A stretch of 64,000 nt of DNA. Source: Desulfonatronospira thiodismutans ASO3-1 (GTDB lineage: Bacteria; Desulfobacterota; Desulfovibrionia; Desulfovibrionales; Desulfonatronovibrionaceae). Positions 8,172-15,377 of the stretch are shown in pieces; position 1 is the first letter of the stretch, and each line of letters begins with the position of its first letter. A program made the translations under genes and the position numbers. A model generated the notes under the pieces. That model saw only the letters and a list, made by a program, of their open reading frames with translations. It did no database searches and was not told where the DNA came from. The stretch spans positions 1,167,658-1,231,657 of the forward strand of contig NZ_ACJN02000001.1 in assembly GCF_000174435.1 (NCBI RefSeq), written 5' to 3'.

Positions 8172-8721
8172 CAGGATTAACAGGATGGATAGGATAATCA
8201 GCCACCGGCCTGATGCCGCTGACTGAATTTACCATCCAGCACTCACTTTCTTCCGAGATTCATGAGTGCCGGAAAAAAGTGAGTGCTGGAGTGATTACCT
8301 TTTGGCCTGGCTTCCGGCTTGTCCTGTTGAATAGCTCGAAGAGCTAGCCCGCAGGGCATTCAACCGGGGCCAGGACAAAAATGTTTACTCTTATCAGACT
8401 CTTAATCCTGTAAATCCTGTCAAAAAACTCTTTTCTTTATTGGGTTCAGGATTAACAGGATGGATAGGATAATCAGCCACCAGCCTGATGCCGCTGACTG
8501 AATTTACCATCCAGCACTCACTTTCTTCCGACATTCATGAGTGCCGGAAAAAAGTGAGTGCTGGAGTGATAACCTTTTGGCCTGGCTTCCGGCTTGTCCT
8601 GTTGAATAGCTCGAAGAGCTAGCCCGCAGGGCATTCAACCGGGGCCAGGACAAAAATGTTTACTCTTATCAGACTCTTAATCCTGTAAATCCTGTCAAAA
8701 AAGTTCTTTTCTTTATTGGGT
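8172..8721. repeat. 275-bp direct tandem duplication with internal inverted repeats
   Basis: Copy 1 (8172-8446) and copy 2 (8447 to about 8721) are almost identical. Each starts CAGGATTAACAGGATGGATA, carries the inverted pair CCAGCACTCACTTT / AAAGTGAGTGCTGG (8236-8289 and again about 275 bp on), then the AATAGCTCGAAGAGCTAG module and ends in TTTCTTTATTGGGTT. Parts of the unit recur singly at 7.6, 11.2 and 40.8 kb. There is no gene inside. Confidence 0.9.
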
Positions 8722-8754
8722 TGCAGGCAAAGCCCGCCTTAGAGGATATATAAC

Positions 8755-9009
8755 ATGAGAGACGAACTGTTCTGGGATTGCCATGACCCGACTCCTGAAC
8801 TGGAAATCCAGCGAGCTATCAATTTTGGTGGTTTTGATTATATTGACTACATTCAAAAAAAATATGGCATGGACAGGTTCAGGCAAACCCTGATAAACAA
8901 TCGCAATCTCAGTCGAAAAGCGGTAAACTACTGGTGCATGGTGCTGGGTATAGACCGTAATCAAACACGCTCATATCAGACAGAGAACATCTGGCTGCCT
9001 GTAAGATGA
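8755..9009 (+). CDS. DUF6922-like small protein
   Basis: The 84-residue product begins MRDELFWD and ends with the pattern RNLSRKAVNYWCMVLGI, which resembles the DUF6922 family (LFWD near the N-terminus, later LSxKTxNFW). Such genes commonly precede nucleotidyltransferase toxin-like genes, and an MNT gene follows 39 bp downstream, so the pair is probably one module. A helical DNA- or partner-binding role is plausible, but no biochemistry is known to me. It starts right after a duplicated repeat unit. Confidence 0.65.
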   Translation: MRDELFWDCHDPTPELEIQRAINFGGFDYIDYIQKKYGMDRFRQTLINNRNLSRKAVNYWCMVLGIDRNQTRSYQTENIWLPVR

Positions 9010-9047
9010 GGTCTCACCATTTCAAGCAGGTTAATACGAGAGGAATA

Positions 9048-9446
9048 ATGAACAACCTGATTACAGCCACCAAGCAATTTTTTGATGCAAGCAGCGAAGA
9101 CATCCTTCTAATATTCGTCTTCGGCTCCGCCGCAGTCAACAGGTTGACCAGTGAAAGCGATGTGGACGTGGCCCTGTTGTTCAGCTGCACGCCGGAGTAT
9201 TTCCAGATCCTGAAAATCAAAGCCGAACTTGCCGCAGCAGTAGGCAGAGAGGTTGACCTCGTGATCCTGAACGACTCCTCTCCCATAATCAGGATGCAGG
9301 TCCTGAAGAACGGTATACTGCTCAAAAAATTCAGCAGTGCGGCATACAGCGAATTTGTGGTCAGGACAGTCAAGGAATACGACGACCTCAAAAGGAAAAG
9401 AAAAGAAGCGGAAGACAGGCTCCTGCAGGGAAGAATATATGCCTGA
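9048..9446 (+). CDS. MNT-family nucleotidyltransferase (MntA-like)
   Basis: The 132-residue product contains FVFGSAAVNRLTSESDVDVALLF: the GS motif and the D-x-D pair of minimal nucleotidyltransferases, then EVDLVIL with a third acidic residue. The C-terminal EYDDLKRKRKEAEDRLLQG is the tail usual in MntA antitoxins. ATG 9048 is chosen because AGAGGAATA precedes it; an upstream frame to 9006 is not conserved. MntA normally neutralises a DUF86/HEPN toxin, but no HEPN gene is next to it: an unrelated cyclase gene starts 30 bp later. The DUF6922-like gene upstream may be its true partner. Confidence 0.8.
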   Translation: MNNLITATKQFFDASSEDILLIFVFGSAAVNRLTSESDVDVALLFSCTPEYFQILKIKAELAAAVGREVDLVILNDSSPIIRMQVLKNGILLKKFSSAAYSEFVVRTVKEYDDLKRKRKEAEDRLLQGRIYA

Positions 9447-9476
9447 CCTGGACATCATTTATTTTAAGAAGGCCTT

Positions 9477-10154
9477 ATGAATAACTGGATATTTTTATCA
9501 TACCCTCTGAATCCCCAAGCCCCGGCTTACGGTGGTGGACACGGCTTTGCCGAGAAAAAAGTCAAGCAGATGGACCATGGAGATTCCTGCGACACCAAGA
9601 GCTGGTCCATGTCCAATCACATAGGCACTCATATTGATTTCCCCAGGCATTTCTCAACCAGGGGTAAGGATATTGATGATTACGACCCTGAATTTTTCAT
9701 CTTTTTTCAGGTCTTCATTGCAGACATATCCCCGGCTGAACCAGAGCTGATCATTACCCCTGACCACTTAGACATATCACAGGCTCCAGCAGACACAGAC
9801 CTGTTGCTTATCAAAACAGGATTCGGCGGGTTAAGAGGGCAGGACATTTACTCGCAGGACAACCCGGGCTTCCACCCCGACCTGGCGGATTATCTGCGGG
9901 AAAGGCTGCCTGCACTGCGAGTGTTCGGATTTGACAGCATCTCCCTGTCTTCCTATGCCCACCGGGACCTGGGACGAGAAGCCCACAGGGCTTTTCTTCT
10001 GGACAACAACCACCCCATACTGCCCTTAGAGGATATGCACCTGGAGCAGATTGACGGCCACACAGAGATTAAGCAGGCGATCATCGCCCCCCTGCGCGTC
10101 ACCGGGGCAGACGGCGCACCATGTACAGTCCTGGCGAAAGTAAAAAGGCAGTAA
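9477..10154 (+). CDS. Cyclase-family metal-dependent hydrolase (kynurenine formamidase-like)
   Basis: The 225-residue protein carries the metal site of the cyclase/KynB family, NHIGTHIDFPRH (HxGTHxDxPxH), near residue 46, and a further His/Glu set in the C-terminal half. Members hydrolyse amide or lactam bonds, for example N-formylkynurenine; the substrate here cannot be told from sequence. No kynurenine pathway genes are nearby. The start is supported by AAGAAGG before ATG. It may be co-transcribed with the upstream MNT gene, 30 bp away. The 3' side opens into repeat DNA. Confidence 0.85.
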   Translation: MNNWIFLSYPLNPQAPAYGGGHGFAEKKVKQMDHGDSCDTKSWSMSNHIGTHIDFPRHFSTRGKDIDDYDPEFFIFFQVFIADISPAEPELIITPDHLDISQAPADTDLLLIKTGFGGLRGQDIYSQDNPGFHPDLADYLRERLPALRVFGFDSISLSSYAHRDLGREAHRAFLLDNNHPILPLEDMHLEQIDGHTEIKQAIIAPLRVTGADGAPCTVLAKVKRQ

Positions 10155-10264
10155 TTTCCTTGCCCGGCCTTAAAGATCACAATCAAATAACAGCTGCATT
10201 GTGACGGAGCCAATTCAAAGATTAAAGATAAAAGAACCTGTCCACGAATCAACGCAAATTTACA

Positions 10265-10810
10265 CGTAACCATTCAGGGGGTGCCAGCAATCGCCACCCT
10301 GAATAGACTTGAGGCGTACTCCCCAACAGTGAGCGGCAAAGCCGCTCGCCTGTCACGCCCCTGGCGTGATGAAACAAACGTAGTTTCAGCGTAGCTGGTT
10401 TCACTGGGATGTGCAACGAAGTTGCCCGTGCCAAAATAATCTTCTCCGGCACGGGAAGCCATCAGGCTTCACACAGGTGCTCCGCACACACAGCTTTAAA
10501 GCATAAAGAACCCAAGCACACCGTCAGGCAAGACACTCTGCAGGCCAGCCACCACTCTTCAACCGTGAGCGGCAAAGCCGCCCGCCTGTCACGCCCCTGG
10601 CGTGATGAAACAAACGTAGTTTCAGCGTAGCTGGTTTCACTGGGATGTGCAACGAAGTTGCCCGTGCCAAAAAAAATCTTCTCTGGCACGGGAAGCTTGC
10701 AGGCTTCCCGTGCCAGTGTTGTTGCGGGGACTGTCCCAATTGGGATAAATGCACGTCTTTATCTTAACAAATAACAGATAACAGATAACTGGGTTGCGGG
10801 CGTAGCCCGC
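10265..10810. repeat. Mini-hairpin repeat mosaic, two direct copies
   Basis: A module of about 140 bp starts at 10329 and again at 10565 (offset 236). It strings together short stems: GCGGCAAAGCCGC, CACGCCCCTGGCGTG, GAAAC...GTTTC, GCAACGAAGTTGC and a GGCACGGGAAGC...GGCTTCCCGTGCC end. Earlier, from 10265, lies half of the GTAACCATTCAG element. The frames that are open across it (starting MPEKI...) come from the repeat and are not genes. Confidence 0.8.
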
Positions 10811-10811
10811 G

Positions 10812-11027
10812 TTAGTCATCATCATTTTCCAGATAGTGCATTAGATCTTGGACTGATCCACTCTTTATGCTGCCCGTGGCATATTCCTGCTCAACAGTTC
10901 GACATTCCTCAGCGATCCTGATACGCTCCTCTTCCATTGTCCTTTTCTGGATGATCCTGATTAAATCAAGCCTGGTTTCATAAGGCAGAGCCATTGCCTG
11001 GTCCAGAATGGTATCAATATTTTGCAT
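10812..11027 (-). CDS. Orphan antitoxin-like protein, copy 1
   Basis: This 71-residue protein (MQNIDTILDQAMALPYETR...) resembles small addiction-module antitoxin components: a helical N-terminal dimer region followed by an acidic, probably disordered tail ending ENDDD. No RelE-like toxin gene adjoins it. A second copy at 13139-13354 differs at only five residues, and the flanking non-coding DNA is duplicated too, so one copy arose from the other recently. The gene abuts the repeat mosaic at its 3' end. Confidence 0.65.
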   Translation of the reverse strand: MQNIDTILDQAMALPYETRLDLIRIIQKRTMEEERIRIAEECRTVEQEYATGSIKSGSVQDLMHYLENDDD

Positions 11028-11159
11028 GACTTATCTCCAAAAGTTGAGAAAGATAGTGATCAAAACCCCTCTGTGGATAATTCAAATCCAAATAGTATGT
11101 TACAAAAATATAAAATGTGCTTAGCGGTTATGTCAATGTGCTGATGGAGACGATCATGA

Positions 11160-11345
11160 GCAATAGACAGGATTAACAGGATTAACAATTGACAGGATTA
11201 CCTTTTGGCCTGGCTTCCGCCTGTCCCGTTTTACCCGGTTAAACACGGCTATGCCGTAGACCAGAGGTCTGTTTAACTGGGTGAATTGCTCGCAGAGCAA
11301 GCCCGAAGGGCATTAAACTGGGAGCCAGGACAAAAATGATTTTCT
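11160..11345. repeat. Partial copy of the AGGATTAACAGG / pseudo-palindrome repeat
   Basis: It contains CAGGATTAACAGGATTAACA, the TTTTGGCCTGGCTTCCG segment and a GAATTGCTCGCAGAGCAAGC variant of the AATAGCTCGAAGAGCTAG hairpin, in the same order as in the 8.2-kb duplication but diverged. It lies in the gene-free 11.03-11.70 kb interval. Confidence 0.65.
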
Positions 11346-11492
11346 CTTCATCAGGTCTTGCCGCTACCTGCACTGGCAGTAATAATATGAATACCAGACA
11401 TCTATTCCTCCACTGTGGATATGGATCAAAAAGCCTACTTGAATCGGAAATCAAAATGAATTACTATATATAAAGATGCACCTGTAAAAGTC

Positions 11493-11562
11493 GTAACCAT
11501 TCAGGGGATGCCTCAATCGGCCTGGGGACAGTAATCGTCACCGAGGACCACTGAATGGTTAC
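11493..11562. repeat. 70-bp MITE-like element with GTAACCATTCAG ends
   Basis: GTAACCATTCAG at the left end is matched by CTGAATGGTTAC at the right (12 of 12). Related elements are at 24691-24752 and 25250-25413, and half-copies occur at about 7507 and 10266. Confidence 0.75.
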
Positions 11563-11704
11563 TAAAATCCGATAAAATGAATAATTCAGAAATAAACAAT
11601 CTGCATAACTATTTGTTTTTACTGACATCTGACGTCTGATATCTGACATCTCTGACTGCAAAAGTGACTTTTTGCAGTCACATCATAAAAGGAGGTGATT
11701 GATT

Positions 11705-11947
11705 ATGGAAACAACCAGGGTAATCCAGACCGAACATTCACAGGCTATTGAATTGCCTCAAGAATATCAGATTGATGCTGACCGGGTTAAAATCCGACGT
11801 TACAAAAACACCCTTATCATTGAACCTTTACCCGAGAACTGGGACTGGCTTGATGAGGTAATTGGACCGTTAGACACGGATTTCGAACAGGCCGTAGCTG
11901 AACAACCTGCTGTCCAGAGCAGAGCTGAACTGGATTTTTTTGAATGA
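11705..11947 (+). CDS. vapB: VapB-type antitoxin
   Basis: The 80-residue product shows an AbrB/SpoVT-like N-terminal fold (TRVIQTEHSQAIELPQEYQID...VKIRRYKNTLIIEP), the DNA-binding half of VapB antitoxins, then an acidic tail that would cover the PIN toxin. A strong AAAGGAGG stands 9 nt before ATG 11705. Its TGA overlaps the vapC start (ATGA), the standard toxin-antitoxin coupling. Autoregulation of its own promoter is expected from the family. Confidence 0.85.
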   Translation: METTRVIQTEHSQAIELPQEYQIDADRVKIRRYKNTLIIEPLPENWDWLDEVIGPLDTDFEQAVAEQPAVQSRAELDFFE

Positions 11948-12336
11948 AGTATTTGCTGGATACAAATACCATTATCGCCTTGTTCAAAGGTAACAAGTTG
12001 TTTGTGGATCGCCTACGCTCCCATCATGTCCGGGATTTTGGAATATCTTCGATTGTGGTCCATGAATTATTGTATGGTGCTTATAAAAGTCAGCGGCAGT
12101 CAGAAAATCTGGAACGTGTCGCCAAACTGCAATTTGAAGTTGTTAACTTCACTTTGAATGATGCTCGCTGGGCTGGCAGCTTAAGAGCTCAGTTGGCTAA
12201 GAATGGGCTTCTTATCGGGCCATATGATATACTTATAGCTGGTCAAGCAGTATCCCGGAACTTGACCCTGCTTTCAAACAATATTCGAGAGTTCCAAAGG
12301 ATTGAAGAACTCAAAATTGAGGGCTGGACGGTTTGA
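11944..12336 (+). CDS. vapC: VapC-type PIN-domain RNase toxin
   Basis: The 130-residue PIN protein has Asp6 in MKYLLDTNT, the acidic ELLYG at Glu41 and the late GPYDILIAGQA aspartate, the usual acidic catalytic set for metal-dependent RNA cleavage. VapC toxins typically cut tRNA or rRNA loops; the target here is unknown. It is coupled to vapB by a 4-bp overlap and looks intact. The pair sits between the two copies of a 376-bp duplication (10.7-11.05 and 13.0-13.4 kb). Confidence 0.88.
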   Translation: MKYLLDTNTIIALFKGNKLFVDRLRSHHVRDFGISSIVVHELLYGAYKSQRQSENLERVAKLQFEVVNFTLNDARWAGSLRAQLAKNGLLIGPYDILIAGQAVSRNLTLLSNNIREFQRIEELKIEGWTV

Positions 12337-12473
12337 AAATATAAAGCAAGCACACTGTTTTCTTGGAAAGTCAAAATTTCCGGTGTAACACCTCAAATTT
12401 ATTGCATTTTTCTTAGTTCCAGCTGTGCAGATGCATTCAGGATATAACTATCTGAAACTACAAGTCTTTTTTC

Positions 12474-12578
12474 TCAACCTATTATGCTTACTCCATATTC
12501 TTTAAATACTGGATCCTGAGTTACGACAGGCATTGCATAAAAAAAAGCACTGGCAATAATCATCCGGTCAAACGGGTG
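12474..12578 (-). pseudogene. C-terminal fragment of a PIN (VapC-like) toxin gene
   Basis: The 34 residues HPFDRMIIASAFFYAMPVVT... followed by DPVFKEYGVSIIG match the end of VapC-type PIN domains, where (H)PFDR carries a catalytic Asp and T.DP..Y the last strand. The frame runs straight on into the mini-hairpin repeat at 12579, which replaces the N-terminal two-thirds of the domain. The junction falls within KHP, which the repeat itself could encode (GCACCCG). The toxin is inactive as it stands. Confidence 0.7.
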
Positions 12579-13138
12579 CTTTGCACACACGGTTTTGAAG
12601 AATAAAGAGACCAAACAGCCTGCCAGGCATGACGCCCTGTAGGACAGGCACCACTCTTCAACAGTGAGCGGCAAAGCCGCCCGTGTGCAACGAAGTTGCC
12701 CGTGCCAAAAAAAAATCTTCTCTGGCACGGGAAGCCTTCAGGCTTCACACGGGTGCTTTGCACACACGGTTTTGAAGAATAAAGAGACCTGAAAGGGGTT
12801 GCCTGCTTGGCTGGTCATGACAGACGTTACTCCCCAACCGTGAGCGGCAAAGCCGCCCGCTCGCCCCGTGAAACAGACTTTTGTCTCCGCGTAGCGGGTT
12901 TCACCGGGGTGTGCAACGAAGTTGCCAGCCTGTCACGCCTATGGCGTGATTGAATAGCTCAAAGAGCTAGCCCGCAGGGCATTCAACTGGGGTGCCAAAA
13001 AAATCTTCTCTGGCACGGGAAGCTTGCAGGCTTCCCGAGCCAGTGTTGTTGCGGGGACTGTCCCAATTGGGATATATGCACGTCTTTATCTTAACAAACA
13101 ACAGATAACAGATAACTGGGTTGCGGGCGTAGCCCGCG
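12579..13138. repeat. Mini-hairpin repeat mosaic
   Basis: It repeats the 10.3-10.8 kb modules (GCGGCAAAGCCGC, GCAACGAAGTTGC, the GGCACGGGAAGC end) plus AATAGCTCAAAGAGCTAG. Its right part, from about 13002, is a colinear copy of 10675-10811 at an offset of exactly 2327 bp that continues through the neighbouring antitoxin-like gene. There is no credible gene inside. Confidence 0.75.
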
Positions 13139-13354
13139 TTAGTCATCATCATTTTCCAGGTAGTACATCAGATCTTGGACTGATCCACTCTTTATACTGC
13201 CCACGGCATATTCCTGTTCAACATTTCGACATTCCTCAGCTATCCTGATACGCTCCTCTTCCATTGTCCTTTTCTTGATGATCCTGATTAAATCAAGCCT
13301 GGTTTCATAAGGCAGAGCCATTGCCTGGTCCAGAATAGTATCAATGTTTTGCAT
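13139..13354 (-). CDS. Orphan antitoxin-like protein, copy 2
   Basis: Near-identical to the protein at 10812-11027 (five differences in 71 residues: Q/K, T/N, T/V, H/Y and similar), with flanking DNA conserved without gaps at the same 2327-bp offset. As with copy 1, no toxin gene is adjacent. The reading frame has been kept intact in both copies, which suggests either selection or recent duplication. Confidence 0.65.
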   Translation of the reverse strand: MQNIDTILDQAMALPYETRLDLIRIIKKRTMEEERIRIAEECRNVEQEYAVGSIKSGSVQDLMYYLENDDD

Positions 13355-13495
13355 AACTGATCTCCAAGAGTTGAAAAAAATTTTAAATTTGAACTTTAAA
13401 AAATCTATAGGTAATCACGATTACATCCAATTACATTATTGTAATCAAAAACACTTCTCAAGCTGGCAACACCTTGCAATTACAAGACATAATAT

Positions 13496-13512
13496 ATGGC
13501 ACTATATTTGCA
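13496..13512 (+). promoter_or_regulatory. Sigma-54 (-24/-12) promoter for pilin operon 2
   Basis: The sequence ATGGCACTATATTTGCA has GG and GC 10 nt apart and matches TGGCAC-N5-TTGCA. It stands 77 bp before the fimT ATG. A second near-match 26 bp upstream (CTGGCAACACCTTGCA) has a spacing one base too short. Confidence 0.7.
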
Positions 13513-13588
13513 CATCTTGCATCAGCAGAACCTAACCTTTCACAAATTTTTAGGGCGTGCCTTTTTTAGACAGACCCTTGAGGGCCTA

Positions 13589-14074
13589 ATGCCATCTTAC
13601 AATTATTTTCCTGAAAGTAAAAGTTCCTGCCAGGGCCTTACACTGATTGAACTGCTTGTTATCCTGGCCATACTTGGAATAATCATTTCCATTATGGGCA
13701 TGAACCTGCGTCCCTTTGGCAATGACCTGGAGAACGCCACCCAGGAGACAGCAGGCTTCTTCAAGCAGACCCGGGTAAAGGCCATAAGCAGTACTTCTGC
13801 ATATCGGGTGATTTTCAATACAGACAATCACCTCATTGTTGAGCATGCTATATTCTGCAAAGACGAGGAGGGCTGGCAGAGGGATGCCAAGCTGGATCTC
13901 GAACTTCGGGAAGGAGTTGTTTTTAATAGTAAAGACTTTACAAATGAAGAGGTCCTGCTGTGCTTCAACAGCAGGGGGTTCAGCACAGAAAACATTGAAC
14001 TAGAAATCGTGGATGCTAAAAACAACTCCAAAGCCCTGGAAGTCTATCTGGGCGGCGCAGTGGTGATTAAATGA
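13589..14074 (+). CDS. fimT: FimT/GspH-family pseudopilin, first gene of pilin operon 2
   Basis: From ATG 13589 the leader MPSYNYFPESKSSCQG ends before LTLIELLVILAILGIIISIM, giving Leu1 and Glu5. The C-terminal part has FKQTRVKAISSTSAYRVIF and a beta-rich end, as in FimT/GspH. An upstream in-frame extension to 13496 would overlap the promoter and is rejected. The stop overlaps the pilV start by 4 bp (ATGA). The first gene of a four-gene minor-pilin operon. Confidence 0.85.
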   Translation: MPSYNYFPESKSSCQGLTLIELLVILAILGIIISIMGMNLRPFGNDLENATQETAGFFKQTRVKAISSTSAYRVIFNTDNHLIVEHAIFCKDEEGWQRDAKLDLELREGVVFNSKDFTNEEVLLCFNSRGFSTENIELEIVDAKNNSKALEVYLGGAVVIK

Positions 14075-14448
14075 AGCAGAGCGGTTTTACCATAATTGAA
14101 GCCCTTATGGCAGTAGCTGTCCTGGGGATTATTGTTGCCGGCATTTTGCCTGCATATTCGCATTATTCCCAGCTGAACACCAGAAGCGAACTGAAGTCAT
14201 CGGCAGCAGCCATGGCCCAGGAACAAATGGAAAAAATGCGACGCCTGGATTTTTCCATGTGGGAGGCTTCAGGCCACACGGAGACGAAATCCATGGGCGG
14301 AAGAGAATTCACAATGGAAGTCACCCATTCACAGTATAAACCTGATGAGGGCACCACTATAAGCGGAGCCAGAAAAATTCATACAAAAATTTCCAGCGGA
14401 GACAGGCTGATCTATGAAGTCACCACCATATACACCCAGCTCGACTAA
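14071..14448 (+). CDS. pilV: PilV-like minor pilin
   Basis: A very short leader, MKQSG, precedes FTIIEALMAVAVLGIIVAG with Glu5. The segment SAAAMAQEQMEKMRRLDF is the PilV-like amphipathic helix after the membrane part. At 125 residues it is on the short side for PilV, and I cannot exclude a GspI-like assignment. It overlaps fimT by 4 bp and the next pilin gene by 35 bp, indicating tight co-translation. Confidence 0.8.
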   Translation: MKQSGFTIIEALMAVAVLGIIVAGILPAYSHYSQLNTRSELKSSAAAMAQEQMEKMRRLDFSMWEASGHTETKSMGGREFTMEVTHSQYKPDEGTTISGARKIHTKISSGDRLIYEVTTIYTQLD

Positions 14449-15370
14449 GGGTCTCACCCTGATAGAGCTACTGGTAGCACTGGCTATTTCCAGTATTGTC
14501 ATAGCTCTTGTCCTGCCTTTGCTTTTGAGCAACCAGCGCCTGGTAAAAGTTGATCAGTCCAGGACAGCAGTTTTCCAGAACCTTAGAAGCGCTATGGAAA
14601 TGGTGGGAACCGACGTCCGTATCGCCGGGGAAAGGCTGGAGCAAAGGGGTGGACCGAATATTATGCCTATAGAAATTGTAAAAGGTGAAAACGGCGATCC
14701 GGATGAACTGATTCTTCGGCGTAACCTGTTAGATTACACACTGCCTGTTTGTGATACTCTCAATGCCGACAACGCTGAACATAATATAAATGTCCGCCAG
14801 GTTGGCAACAATCCTCCTTGGAATAATTATCCTGAATGTCAGGGACATCCGGGAGAAGTGCCGCATGAACTGGAAATCTGGAGAGAATACCGCGATAATC
14901 AGGGAGGCGATGTGCGTATTTATATCTATGATCCAATTATTAAGATTGGTGAATTTTTCATATATGACCATGATGATAGTTCTGATATTCAAGTGCATAG
15001 AAAAGCTGGCAAGTGGAAAAACAGTTATGGAAATGATGTAGGAAACAGCGGCGCATCAGAAAAGTTGCCAAAGCTTTATGTCTTGGAAGAAAGACGTTAC
15101 AGACTAAATACCGAAAACAATATACTTGAGCTTGTCATCAATGGAAATGACGAGGAAGTTAAAAATATTGCAGGCGAAATATTTGATTTCAGGGTTCAGG
15201 CCGTAATGATCGATGGCAGCACCGTTGACGAAATATCTACCACCTCTCACTGGCGCAACCTGAAAGCTATAAAAGTGACTCTCGAATCCAAATCCAGTGT
15301 ACAGGATGAAACAGTCCAGCGAACCATAAGTTCAAGGTTTTTCCCCAGAAACGTCATGTCCGAAATGTGA
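14414..15370 (+). CDS. pilW: PilW-like minor pilin
   Basis: The leader MKSPPYTPSSTKG is followed by LTLIELLVALAISSIVIAL, then LLSNQRLVKVDQSRTAVFQNLRSAMEMVGTDVRIAGERL, the PilW pattern; the same RxxIxxFDxRVQ-type module (IFDFRVQAVM) occurs near the end. It has 318 residues, as expected. The coding start lies 35 bp inside pilV, the largest overlap in the operon. It corresponds to pilW of operon 1, but the pilV/pilW order is reversed relative to that operon. Confidence 0.82.
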   Translation: MKSPPYTPSSTKGLTLIELLVALAISSIVIALVLPLLLSNQRLVKVDQSRTAVFQNLRSAMEMVGTDVRIAGERLEQRGGPNIMPIEIVKGENGDPDELILRRNLLDYTLPVCDTLNADNAEHNINVRQVGNNPPWNNYPECQGHPGEVPHELEIWREYRDNQGGDVRIYIYDPIIKIGEFFIYDHDDSSDIQVHRKAGKWKNSYGNDVGNSGASEKLPKLYVLEERRYRLNTENNILELVINGNDEEVKNIAGEIFDFRVQAVMIDGSTVDEISTTSHWRNLKAIKVTLESKSSVQDETVQRTISSRFFPRNVMSEM

Positions 15371-15377
15371 GGACGAT

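Noticed and set aside
10462-10754. Short proteins starting MPEKIFF... and similar frames at 7.2-7.6, 10.2-10.8 and 12.4-12.8 kb
   Set aside because: They are translations of the mini-hairpin repeats, recur with the repeat in several frames and match no protein family apart from the PIN tail reported separately.
13471-13486. Second sigma-54 promoter before fimT of operon 2 (CTGGCAACACCTTGCA)
   Set aside because: GG and GC are 9 nt apart instead of 10, a spacing normally not used; the match at 13496-13512 is better.
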